From Lolium rigidum (lineage: Eukaryota > Streptophyta > Magnoliopsida > Poales > Poaceae), in the NCBI RefSeq assembly GCF_022539505.1, contig NC_061514.1:326847090-326911089 (forward strand): a stretch of 64,000 nt of DNA, in the 5' to 3' direction. Positions within the stretch are counted from its first letter, which is position 1; each line of letters begins with the position of its first letter. The position numbers and the translations under genes were made by a program. This document shows positions 23,401-34,737 of the stretch, piece by piece. The notes below the pieces were generated by a model that worked only from the letters and a program-made list of their open reading frames with translations, had not been told where the DNA came from and made no database searches.

Positions 23401-26400
23401 GGACACCGACCGCAATTTGTTCTACCCCTTCTCGCTAGGCGGTCCGCCGTCCAAAGCCTATTATGGAGAGCCAACCAAGCGAAGAACTTGATCTTTGGGG
23501 GGCCCAAGCCTTCCAAACAAGCCGATTCATGTTGGTAGTCATGGCGCCGAAGAATTGTGCTTTGTAAGCCGCGGTCGTGGAGTACTCTCCATTCTCGGTG
23601 GTGTTCCAAGTGATTGTGTCCTCAAGAGACTCATTGAGATGAATGTCCCGGAGAAGAGTCCATAGCCGAATGTACTCATGCAAATGTTGGATGGTGAGGT
23701 TTGTGTCCATCTTGATTTTTTTAACCCAAGCATGATCCGTCAAAGCTTGGTTTACCTTCCATCTCTTCCTAGTAGAAGCTTCGTATATAAGCGGAGCTAT
23801 GTCTTTGGGCTTCGTGTCATTGAGCCAAGGAGAATCCCAAAAACTAGCAAGCTTGCCATTTCCTAAGGAGATAGAAGTCGAAGCATAGAAGAGATCCATG
23901 TCCACCTCGTCACATGGGTTGCCCATTCCCACCCAAAGCTTGGTTGGGTGCCTCCATTCGAACCAAGGCCATCTTAAACGAAGGGCCCTCGCAAATTTGT
24001 CTATGTGGAGGATGCCTAAGCCTCCAAGACTTTTCGGCCTACAAACCGCCTCCCAATTTAATTTGCATTTTCCTCCGGTGATCTCCTTAGTTCCGGCCCA
24101 AAGAAAAGCGCGTTCAATCTTGTTCATTGAAGCCACACAACCCGGTGGAATTCTAAGAGGAGTGAGATGGAAAATAGCTTGGGAGGTGAGGACGGACTTG
24201 ATAAGGGCTCCTCTACCGGCCGTATTGATGTTCTTGCCATCCCAAGTGACAAGCTTGCCGGCCATTTTGTCCTCAAGTGGTTGGTAATCGACTCTTTTTA
24301 GTTTCCAAACCGAAAGAGGGAGCCCCAAGTATTTGATAGGGAAAGACGCACGGATGACCGGCAAACCCCCAAGCACATCATCAAGGTCGACTTCATGGCA
24401 ATGTATTGGGATGACCGAGCTTTTTTGGAAGTTAGTATGAAGACCGGTCGCTTCACCGAAATGGTCAAGAATGGCGGAGAGGTTTTGGATGTCCTCCTTT
24501 AAGGGAGCATGAAGACGGCCGCATCGTCCGCATAGAGAGAAGTGCGAAAAACAGCTCCTCTTCCTCTAATCTTGTGAATAAGGTTGTGTTGGGTGGCCAA
24601 CTCAAGGATCTTTTGGAGTGGGTCTATGGCAAGAACGAAGAGAAGCGGCGATAACGGGTCTCCTTGCCTAAGCCCCTTTCCATGATAAATGGGCAAGCCG
24701 GGAACCCCATTAAGAAGGATCCTCGAGGACGCCGTAGAAAACAAGGCCGCAATCCAATCGCGGAATTTAGGCGGGAAGCCTAGTCTTGCAAGAAGCTCAA
24801 GGATGTAGTCCCAACGCACGGAGTCAAAGGCCTTGCGGATGTCTAGCTTGAAAAGAAGGGCGGGCACCTTGCTCTTATGGAGCCTCTTGGCAAGATTCTT
24901 TACATACATGAAGTTGTCATGGATACTTCTTTTCTTGATGAAGGCACTTTGGGCATTGGAGACTAAATCGTTCATGATAGGGGCTAGCCGCGTAACAATC
25001 ATCTTAGCCACAATCTTGGAGATAGCGTGGACCAAACTAATAGGCCTATAGTCGGAGACTTCCTCGGCCCCCTCTTTCTTGGGAAGAAGGACAATGTTGG
25101 CCGAGTTGACCCATTGAAGATGGGCAAAATGGAGGTTGTTGAAGTTCTCAATGACTTTTAAAACGTCAACCTTGATGGTACCCCAACATTTCTTGAAAAA
25201 AGCTCCGGTGAAACCATCGGGGCCGGGAGCTTTATCGGAGGGTAAATGGGAGATAGCGTGGAGGACTTCCTCCTCCGAGAAAGGAGCATCAATGCCCTCA
25301 AGGGCCGTGTTGCCAAGATTGAGACTTTCCCAATTTAGGTCCCATTTGCGTGTTTGTCCTACGCCCAAAGCGGAGGAGAAATGGCTATGTAAGATTTCCT
25401 CTTTCCGAAGGTGATCGGTAACCCATCCACCATTGTGCTTGATGCGGTGTATGTGGTTTTTCCTCCTTCTAGCATTGACTCTAAGATGGAAAAATTTGGT
25501 ATTTGCATCCCCTTCCTTGATATTAGCAATCCGAGAGCTTTGCTTTTTCCTAGCCCTCTCTAGGATAGCAAGGCTAATGACTCTTCTCTTCAACCTAGCA
25601 CGAAGGTCTTGCTCTTCGCCCGAAAGGACCCGATTTTCTTGTGCGATGTCGAGGTGGAGGATGACTAGAAGAGCGGCGTGGAGCAACACCTTAGACTTAG
25701 AGAAGAGGCCCCGGCTCCAAATGGTAAGCTCCTTGGACACATTCTTGAGCTTATGGAAGAGGTTTTGGTAGGGCTCCCCATGTCCGGAGGGCAAGGACCA
25801 AGCTCTTCCAACAACATTGTGGAAGCTAGGGATGTCCGTCCACCAATTCTCAAACTTGAAAGACCTTGGCCTCCTAGGGCCACTATCATCGGCGAGGAGG
25901 AGCGGGCAATGGTCGGAGAGGGCGGAGGAGAGAGCGTTAAGGATATGGGTATCGAAATGTAGGCTCCAAGCATCGTTGCAAAAGAAACCATCAAGCTTGC
26001 ACATTGTTGGGTCATCCCTCTCATTTGACCAAGTGTTGTCATATCAACCAGCAAAAGAAACCAGCATTTGTCATATCAAGTATACTAACATTATAGTTAA
26101 TTTAGATGTATGGATGTATGAAACCGGGAGCATTATTTGTAAGAAGCTCTTGACTTGTGAAACACCTTCAGAAACTTTACCATCAATAATAAATCTGTGA
26201 ACAAATTAACAAATGTGGAGCCTTTGTTTTGGATAACTGGCAGCTACATATTTGAATGAAATACTTTCTCACATTTAGTCTGTCAAACAGGCACGAGATT
26301 CCGAGAATCTGTACTTTGGAGAAGTTAAGCAAAGGAATGAAATAGAGGAGAAGATGACAACAACAATGGAGGAAGTTGAGAGACTCACTCAAAAAACCGA

Positions 26401-28041
26401 TAAACTTTGTGCAAGCTTCAAGATGAGCGCAAGAAAAGATTGGCCCTGGAGAAGAGAACTGCCCACTCAGACCGTATCATCAAGGATTTGATGTTGCAGT
26501 GTGACAAAGCTGTAAAAGAGGTAGAAGCACTACATGCAAAGAAAGGAGAGTCTAGTGCAGCCGCGGAGGGGACAATGCACATAACAGAACTATCCTGCTC
26601 AGAGATTAGAGAAGCAACCAACAACTTTGACCACTCATTGAAGGTTGGAGAAAGTGTTTACGGCAGTGTGTACAAGGGCTTTCTTCGGCACACACATGTA
26701 GCAATAAAGAAGTTGAATCGTGAAAACACACAGTCACAGTTCAATCAAGAGGTTGAATTATTGGTTCTAGTTAACTATTTGCTTTCTTTCATCACATATT
26801 TTGCTGGTTCAAATAAATTACTGTGTTGTAAGTTGTTAAATATGCCTACTTTGCAGGTAGAGATTCTCAGCAGGGTGAGGCATCCAAACCTGGTTACTCT
26901 TATAGGAGCTTGCAAGGAGGATCAGGCTCTTGTCTACGAATACATGCCCAATGGAAGCTTGGATGACCGCTTGGCTTGCAAGAACAATTCTAAACCTCTT
27001 GGATGGCAGTTGCGCACCCGCATCATTTCTGATGTTTGCTCCACGCTGATCTTCCTCCATTCTAATAAACCTCATAGCATTGTTCATAGCGACCTCAAAG
27101 CATCTAACATTATTCTTGATGGGAATAATGTAGCTAAGCTCAGTGGTTTCGGTGTGTGCCGTATGTTCACTGATGAGTTCAGGAACACAACCACTCTATA
27201 TAGGCATACCCACCCAAAGGGATCCTTTGCGTATATTGATCCTGAATATGTTATGACTGGTGATCTGACAACCCAATCTGATGTATACTCTTTCGGAATC
27301 GTGCTCCTACGCCTCTTGACTGGAAGACCAGGATTCGGGCTGTTGAAAGATGTGCAACGGGCAGTGGAAAAGGATTGCTTGGTGGCAATATTGGATTCAT
27401 CTGCTGGGGATTGGCCAGCTATGCAGGCTGAACAATTGGCTCGGGTTGGTCTGAGCTGTTGTGAAATCAGAAGAAAAAATCGCCCTGACCTGCGAACAGA
27501 GGTTTGGACTGTACTTGAACCGATTTTGAAATCTACTTCCATTATGCTATCTTCCTTGTCATTTAAATCAGTATCCGAAGACCTTGGTGGCGTGCCATCC
27601 TACTTCATCTGTCCAATACTACAGGTGAGTCATAAATTTTACTTGGTGAGTATCATTTTCCTCTACTGTCAGTTGATATGTGTGGAGGGATATCTGTAAA
27701 ATATCTGAAGCATGTTTGATTAACCTTATTTTTACCTGAACTTTTATTTCCAATTATTATTCTGAATCATTTTAGCCAGAGCCAGTTGTTTTTCTTGCAT
27801 AGACAAGATTTGCAATTTCAGGTCGCTTCACCCTTGCATTTATGCGGTGCAGGATGTAATGAGGGAGCCTCTAATTGCTGCAGATGGTTTTACCTATGAA
27901 GCCGAAGCTATAAGGGAGTGGATTGACAGTGGGCACCAGACATCACCCATGACAAACCTTGAGCTATTCCACCGTGATCTTTTGCCGAACCATGCCCTCC
28001 GTTCTGCAATCCAAGAATGGCTGCAGACAAACACAAATTAA
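20467..28041 (+). CDS. USP-like/kinase/U-box protein with GFG pseudokinase motif, gene 2 of 3
   Basis: Nine exons matching gene 1: 20467-20710, 21696-21817, 21912-22033, 22158-22262, 22366-22555, 22741-22881, 26291-26751, 26857-27624, 27853-28041. Domains: USP-like start ([20 protein letters not shown], later [16 protein letters not shown]), coiled coil, kinase, U-box ([20 protein letters not shown]). Exon 7 is 461 bases where the frame needs a multiple of three: the frame from 26291 leads to a stop near 26489, while the homologous frame resumes at about 26407 ([15 protein letters not shown]). One base is missing near 26405, a real mutation or a sequence error. With it, the protein would be about 780 aa. 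The kinase has VAIKK but HSDLKASN and SGFG: the metal-binding Asp of DFG is Gly (codon GGT at 27145). This predicts loss of normal phosphotransfer. The U-box looks intact. Intron 6 carries a LINE. Confidence 0.85.
22913..26063 (-). mobile_element. 5'-truncated L1-type LINE in intron 6 of gene 2
   Basis: A 3.15 kb insert flanked by identical 13-base target duplications GCATTTGTCATAT (22900-22912 and 26064-26076). Read on the minus strand it ends in a poly(A) run (seen as T's at 22913-22920). The antisense orientation relative to the host gene avoids adding the LINE's own polyadenylation signal to the transcript. The 5' end lies inside the endonuclease domain (first recognisable motif [11 protein letters not shown]), the usual result of incomplete reverse transcription. 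The intron's donor and acceptor are untouched. Confidence 0.95.
23037..26055 (-). pseudogene. LINE ORF2 remnant: endonuclease end, reverse transcriptase, zf-RVT
   Basis: Minus-strand reading: endonuclease C-terminus with SDHCPLLL; linker; reverse transcriptase with [59 protein letters not shown] and catalytic YADD (24523-24534); then the maturase-like thumb and the zf-RVT domain ([22 protein letters not shown] with a CGRCPLC...HLLSHC zinc motif). One base is missing at about 24500, just after YADD, and a second frameshift lies near 23525 before zf-RVT. Unlike the fragment at 9739 it has no RNase H domain. The protein would prime reverse transcription at nicked target DNA; the frameshifts and truncation make it inactive. 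Confidence 0.93.
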
Positions 28042-29335
28042 TAAGTTAGCTTTATCGCCAAGGAACATGGGCTACAGGTGTGTAACTCCCTACATAAACC
28101 ACAAGAAACGGAACACTGCCGCGTGTATTCTGGAAGAGCTACTGGTGCTTTTTGTTTTGCTTCTTTAGCAAAACTTATATGTAAATGTAATAACTTGGAG
28201 CTCCATCAGTGGCATGCTGGACTTTGTACACGGATTTATTAAGAGAAAACTGTTTTCGTGATGATATTTCTGGTACATGTGCACATTGCTTAAGTGAACA
28301 ATCAATATAGCTATGGTTCTGGCCTCTGAATGTCGAAGTTAGTGAATGGAAGTGCATATCCAAATAGAACCATCAATAATCTACAGGCTACAGCCACATG
28401 TGTGAATTACAATGTCAATTTAAATGTTATATCCATTATTGAAGTCTATTCTGAAAGTCTGGAATGATTGGAAATAACATCTAGATAATGTAAATCAAAT
28501 CTCAATGTCCTTCCGTCAGTACGCATGCCTCTTTTCTCCTCTTATGAATCACTCAAATCCATAGAGTTGCACAAAACCTTCTCTAACAGATGTGTGATAT
28601 ACCCAATTTTGTCAAATTCTCTTACCTATGCAAGTCAGTCAACAAATTCAAAAGTTATGGTGTCCTTTCCTCAAACAGCTGACGAAATTACCAGTATAAT
28701 ATGATCAGTAACTTGCATAGATTATCTTGACATTGATTTTCCGTGGGAGACCAGTTCATCATCTGCGATAGACTATGTCAAGACTGCGCTCTTGTGCAAT
28801 TTCTTCTCGACAAGCACTTCCGTCCAAATGAGTCTTATGGAGATTTCAATGGATACAAGCTGCACCCTCAATCTTCATGTATAGTAGCTCAAGGTATAAT
28901 GCTGGTATATTCTGGTCAGTACATGCTTACAAAAATCAGGAGATGTCATGGTGTACATTACTATATTGACAGCTTGAGAGCAAGAACTATGTGAGAGCCA
29001 TCTCCATAGAAAGAACTCTACTGCAAATGTCCAATCATATCAGAATTACATATCCTGAACAATTTTTCCGCATCTTGAAAGCAACCCTTTGATGGGCACT
29101 GCCAGCTAGGCAGATGGGATGACCTGTGATGATCACCATCTAATTGGACAGCTTCATTGCTAAGCATCAAAAGACAATCATCCACGGCAGGCATGTACAC
29201 CAGCTTCTTGGAAGTAGTGGAAATTTCACAGAAATACCAAGATCTCCATCTGGATTAGATATAAATTAATTATTACTTTACTTCCAAAACGCCAAAGATG
29301 CATACAAAATTAGTGCAAAATCTATTCGCTTTTCA
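28042..29335. other. Intergenic region between genes 2 and 3, left part
   Basis: Contains the 3' UTR of gene 2 (first few hundred bases). The rest is AT-rich with only short open frames, none with a recognisable motif or splice context. Confidence 0.5.
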
Positions 29336-29350
29336 AACAGTTAGCGAAAC

Positions 29351-29673
29351 GACGACGTGGGCTTAGCCTAGTGGTTGGGGTCGCAGTGGCGCACCCCAAC
29401 GACCGGAGTTCGATTCCTGTCAGGAACGAATTTCGGGATTATCACGCCAAGTCCCGCTTCTACTATGTCAAAAAAGTGTCTAGTTCCTCCTAGACACGGT
29501 TTCATTTTTGACGACGTGGGCTTAGCCCAGTGGTTGGGGTCGCAGTGGCGCACCCCAACGACCGGAGTTCGATTCCTGTCACGAACGAATTTCAGGATTG
29601 TCACGCCAAGTCCCGCTTCTACTATATCAAAAAAGTGTCAAGTTCCTCCTAGACACGGTTTCATTTTTTTTTT
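29351..29673 (+). mobile_element. Dimeric SINE inside one target duplication
   Basis: Two head-to-tail copies (29351-29509 and 29510-29673), about 95% identical, each starting GACGACGTGGGCTTAGCC and ending TAGACACGGTTTCATTTTT. Each has an A-box-like TTAGCC(T/C)AGTGG and a B box GGAGTTCGATTCC, the promoter parts of a tRNA-derived SINE. The pair is bracketed by one set of 15-base target duplications, AACAGTTAGCGAAAC (29336-29350 and 29674-29688), and the T-rich tail stands only after the second copy in full length. The two copies therefore inserted as one unit. Confidence 0.9.
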
Positions 29674-29688
29674 AACAGTTAGCGAAAC

Positions 29689-30241
29689 TGAGTTTTTTCC
29701 AAGTATGCAGGAAAGGTTTTCAAGCTACAAAAAACCCCATAAATTATTATCTACTTGGTCATTTGTACAGTCAAATGGCTATTGAAAGGATAAACCAGCT
29801 CTTCCTGAATTTAAACCATACTTTTTTCTCATTGGACTACACTTGGGACCCAAAGGAAGACAATCAGGGGAAGACCAAAACCTAGAATCTCCTCTTTAAA
29901 ACCACAACCAGCATCTGTACTTCCTTCTATGAACCGATACTTCCTAGCAAAAACAAAGGCTTTTACTGTCAGGGCCTCCCAAACAGTTTCAGTTACAAGA
30001 AAAAGATAAGGGACAAGACGAAGATGAGACTGATATTGATGCCCCTGAGGTGATGAAAAGTGGTGCAGCACAATAGGTATTTTCACAAGCCTTTTAGACC
30101 ATTTCCAAATATCTTTGCCTTCTCTGTTTGAGTGGTGGTGCATGTCCGGATCTGGTTCTGCTGAACAAGATAGCAAAAGCAGAATCCAGATTTAATATTG
30201 ATTCTTCATTTTAATTAGGGTACATATAGGGAGCAACCAAG
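29689..30241. other. Upstream region of gene 3
   Basis: AT-rich, no gene recognised. It must include the promoter and 5' leader of gene 3; no TATA box stands out with confidence. Confidence 0.4.
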
Positions 30242-33200
30242 ATGGATGAAGAAGAGGTTCATATCGCTGTCGGTAAGAATTTCAGAAAGGAGAAGGCTAA
30301 CATCCTATGGGCTGCTGCAAATTTCCCAACGGCCACCATAGTTCTTATCAATGTTCACTGGCCATCAAAGTGGATGCCCTTCAGTAAGATTTCTTCAGCC
30401 AAAGCTTTTTATCCTTTACACAGCTCTAAGGGTCACCCCTGTTCAATTCATCGCACAGCCATTTAAGTTGTGTTGAATAGAAGGTAATATGCTATACAAT
30501 CCTATAAACAAGAATCAGAAAATTGTCGCTAATAGGAGGGTGATATTTTTACTTTTTGTCATGATTTAATTGTTTGTAGCCATCATAGCTTCTACAACCT
30601 CCTATTTTTTCTGCCAGGCCAGTAAAGGAAATGCCTAATTAATAACTTCCCCGATACAATATAGCCTTTTTCCTGCTATCCTAGAAAATGCACACAGAGC
30701 AGCTGCAGTGGGTAGTAAAAATGTTGTAACTTACTACAACAAAATAGCTATATTTGATGAACACAAATATTAACAGGATAAAATATAACCTCATTTTTCT
30801 CATGATCTGTGTAAATAATTGTCTGTTCATGCCAACAACTGCAGTGGGTAGCAAGGTACCATACAAGTATGCAAATGAAAAGGAGAAGGAGATGCATAGA
30901 AGCAGAGAAACAGAAACAATGGTCAAGATGTTATCACGATACAAAAACCTATGTGATTCAAGAGAGGTAATGCCACTCTATCCTAAGATTTTAGTTCATA
31001 TTGAGATAAATCAGGTTACAGAATTGCTCACCAAGCTTTCTACTTGATACTATTGTTTACTATCATGAATGAGCTCAGACTTGTAACAAAATAAAGTTGA
31101 ATAATTATTTTATATCAGGTTAACAACTAATCAAACAAACCATGTGGAGAAGGATCGATAAATACTACATTATGTTCTGAATAATAAGGGTAACAAGAAA
31201 GTCATTTTACAGAAGACATGTTTCGTAAACAGGCAATGTGTCTTTGCAGGTTAGGGCACATTACCTTACACACGATGACATTCTTGCTGGTCTTGTGAAC
31301 CTAGTAAAGAAGCTCAAAATTAAGAGAATTGTCATCGGTTCGAGGTGAGATCGTAAAGTGAACTGATTCCGAAAAGAAAGCATTTCTGTCTTAGTATATG
31401 TTACTCAACGTAACATGAACACACACACAAAATGAACAATACCTTAGCGAATATAACAGTATAACACTAAAGCAAATTATGCAGGAATATGTCAAGGCAA
31501 GTGGTGCTTCGCAAATGCTGTCAAATTTGGGTGGTGCTCAATGGCAAATACATGTCCACTAGGTAAAGGTTCTCTGAACTCCATAACTGCAGATGAACTA
31601 CTTTCAGTAATATCTGGATCAAATCCAGTGATTACTTGATGGATGAGATCATTTTTAAGTGCAGCAATGATCATCTGAAGCATACTGGAAGCACTGGATG
31701 TGCGGGGAGCTCTGAATTGTTGGCATGTACACATGAGCTGAGCAACAGATCTGATGGCTACACAACACCAGCAAGTGATTTTGTAAGCAACTTTTTAGTA
31801 AAGCAATACACACATGGAAACAATAACTGTTTCAGTTTACATGCTTATGACCATGGTTCAGAGTTTCCGTCCTAACTGGTGGTGTATTCTCAAGTATGTC
31901 TCATTTCAGGCAGATGAAATCATAGGTGAGGATGGGGTGATTCAAATGGATGGTACTGATCAATTAGCAATGGTATAACTATAACTTGCCTTAGTTATGC
32001 TTTCAAGACAGCTACTAGGTCATGTGCATTCCAAATTTCTGCCTACCCTTTAAGTTTGCCCACACATAATGAAACAAATATCATTGTATTTGAGTTCACT
32101 CTGCGGTTAAGCATGTTTGAACAGACATTATATGTACCACTGTTACCTCAAAGGCAATGCCGATGAATTATATGTGGTCAGAAGAACACGTATAACTTTC
32201 AAAAGATGCAGTTTGTGCTCTTGTGTAAATAACATCAACTTTTGCTCCATTCCCGTATGATCTGCAGGAAGCTGAACAAGAAAAGGAGGAATCAAATGCT
32301 TATGCGGAGGTAGAAATTTTTCCCGAAGAGAGTGAGGATCAATCTGATGAGATGCACAGTTGCAGAAATGTTAGTCAACAAGCTGCAAAATTGATGGTAA
32401 AAGTCGCATGATACAGCATTTTCCATAGCCTATTCAATTTGAAATCAAAACTAGTAAAGCTTGTACAGTAAAACATGGCTATGTGAAGATCCTAACTTAT
32501 GACGATGATAATATGTTCAAAATAAAATTATTAATAAAGAAGATTAGTTGGAGACATGGAGTCAGGAACGGAAAAATAAGTGATAAAAATCATGGGACAC
32601 TGTTTATGTCGCACAACACAGTGCATCACTTAATCTATTGATTACTTGTTCAATATGCCGCATTTTGTTTTGTACAGGAAGAAATGGAGAAAGTCCAAAG
32701 GAAATTGAAAGACCTGCAAGATGAGGGCCATAATTATGAAGAGAGCATCTTGTCACCTAGAAAAAAGAATGTTTTTCTGAAGGAGATGACCTTATCAAAG
32801 AAGAGATGCCCAGAGCTGCAAATCAGAGAACACATTGTGCAGTTCTCCGAGTTGCAAATTGGGAGAGCGACCAATAACTTCTCCTCACAAAATTTCATAG
32901 GTGAAGGAGGGTATGGCCCAGTGTACAAAGGAAAACTAGGTGGCGTGCCAGTGGCTATCAAGTTGTTGAGACCCCGTGGAAGTCAAGGTTTCCCAGAGTT
33001 TCAACAGGAGGTAAATATAATAAACTTTACCGTTTAACTGCCTGAGGATGCACACGACATGGCCTAAGACTAACCATAGGAAGAAGCAAACCTTCATTCT
33101 GTAGACAGTAATAAGTAAGCATTTCCATCTGAACTATAGTATAGGATCCAGGTTTTTGAATTTCTTGAATGGGAACTTCTTTTACTCATTTTAACACCAT

Positions 33201-34082
33201 GTTGATGGATAACCAGCTATCACCCATACTCCTTAAACATATCAAACAACTTTTAAAAGTAGCTAAGTAGATGAGACAAGTAACGAGCTTGCATACCTCA
33301 GTACTTGGAGAAACATCTCCTGAAATGCATTATCATAAATGGATGAAATGCCAATCGTATTTGGAACTCCCCAGGTTCTAGTGCTGAGCAGAATTGAGCA
33401 CCCACACATCGTGAGGCTAATCGGCGTGTGCAAGGAGTCATGCACCCTCGTTTATGAGCACCTCCCCAACGGCACGCTCAAGGATGGGCTCTCCAATGGG
33501 CTCCCATGGAGAGACCGCATCAGGATCCTCGCCGAGCAGCGTTCCGCGCTGGCACACCTGCACTCCAGCCGCCCCCGCGCCATTATCCACGCGGACATGA
33601 AGCTGGCGAACATCCTCCTTGACGCCAGGAATGTCAGCCGGCTAGGGGACTTCGGGACGGCACGCGTCGTGCACATGAAGCCGCTGGACGAGGATACAGT
33701 CTGCCGGCGGACGAACCCGATGGGCACGATAGGGTACATGGACCCAGTCTTCTTCATGACGGGCGAGCTCACCACGGAGTCGGACGTGTACGCGTTCGGC
33801 GTGGTGATCCTGCAGGTGCTCACGGGGCTGCTCGACCTCAACATCGCCGAGCAGGTGCGGGAGGCGATGAAGATGGATGCTGTGCACAGCCTGCTGGACA
33901 CGTCCGCTGGGAGCTGGCCGGAGCTGCAGGTGGAGCGGCTCCTGCGGCTAGCACTGAGGTGCTGCCACATGGAGCGGAAGCGGCGGCCGACCATCACATC
34001 CGACGCCGACTGGAGATCGCTAGAAATCCTGCGGACCATGTCAACTGGGAGTAAATCCCGGAGATGGAGTCTGGGTAGCTGA
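30242..34082 (+). CDS. USP-like/kinase protein lacking a U-box, gene 3 of 3
   Basis: Nine exons: 30242-30383, 30845-30966, 31250-31344, 31485-31562, 31665-31782, 31910-31972, 32268-32396, 32678-33010, 33375-34082. Phases close to 595 aa with no frameshift. Domains: short USP-like start (MDEEEVHIAVGKNFRKEKAN, later IKRIVIGSRNMSRQVVLRKC), acidic linker, short coiled coil (EEMEKVQRKLKDLQDEG), kinase from about 305 with GEGGYGPVYKG, VAIKLL, HADMKLAN at 432 and DFG at 452. The Arg of HRD is Ala, so it is non-RD. Genes 1 and 2 go on from the kinase into a U-box; here a TGA follows SRRWSLGS and no U-box sequence is visible downstream. The last exon is GC-rich (many C/G third positions), unlike the AT-rich exons before it and the same exon of genes 1 and 2. 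It probably acts as a cytoplasmic kinase without E3 activity; whether this is ancestral or a loss cannot be told from one sequence. Confidence 0.88.
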
Positions 34083-34737
34083 GGAATCATGCCAGCAAAG
34101 GATGCACCAGCAACTTGTTCGGCAGAACGCCAAAAGATAGAAGTATTTCTAGTGCTGTAGTATGTAGTGGCATTTCTCTTGTGAATGGAGTACTATCCAT
34201 GGATGTACATTAATTAGATCATTTGACTGTATTTCTCCCATTGTAAATTTAGATCATTTAAAATGGAGCGGCCACTAATTAATTATAGGTAGGCGTGCAC
34301 GGGGCGATATTTTGGACCTATGAAAGCAATATGTAAATAGTACTACTATATTAGTAATTTCCTATGTATGATCCAACTATAGCATCACAAACTAAATCCA
34401 AGTGGTAATCAAGAAATCGGATCAATATAAATGTACCCCCAGTGTCCACTAAATTAGAGCATCCACATCCTGAGCCAACCTCGAACCCCATATCTTCTAC
34501 CCTCACCAAATGACACTGCATAAATTCTGCATCTTACAATAAGTTGGGCATGCATCGGCCATACACGAGGATGCAGGCCACGCAACCACCCGCTACTACA
34601 GGAGAAGAGAACGTGCAATGCGATGCTTCTAGTCCAAAAGCGCAGATCGATCCGGATTTCCTCGGAGCGACATCGACCGAATACGGCCAGAACGAGAGTG
34701 AAAGAGAGGACAGATGGGTGTTTGGTTGAAAATATGC
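34083..34737. other. 3' flank of gene 3 up to the duplication junction
   Basis: 3' UTR of gene 3, then unassigned DNA. At 34454 a TTA is followed by GAGCATCCACATCC, which resembles the end of the Harbinger element described below, and ATATGCT plus TTA occurs at 34733-34741. This could be a decayed Tourist-like MITE, but the inverted repeats are too short to be sure. Confidence 0.4.

Noticed and set aside
28743..28994. 83-codon frame between genes 2 and 3
   Set aside because: Starts at GTG, no motif, no splice partners, no sign of selection visible.
29395..29418. Possible tRNA gene (box B GGAGTTCGATTCC)
   Set aside because: No cloverleaf or acceptor stem; the box belongs to the SINE promoter.
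29375..29785. 136-codon frame with internal protein repeats
   Set aside because: The repeated protein is just the translation of the dimeric SINE.
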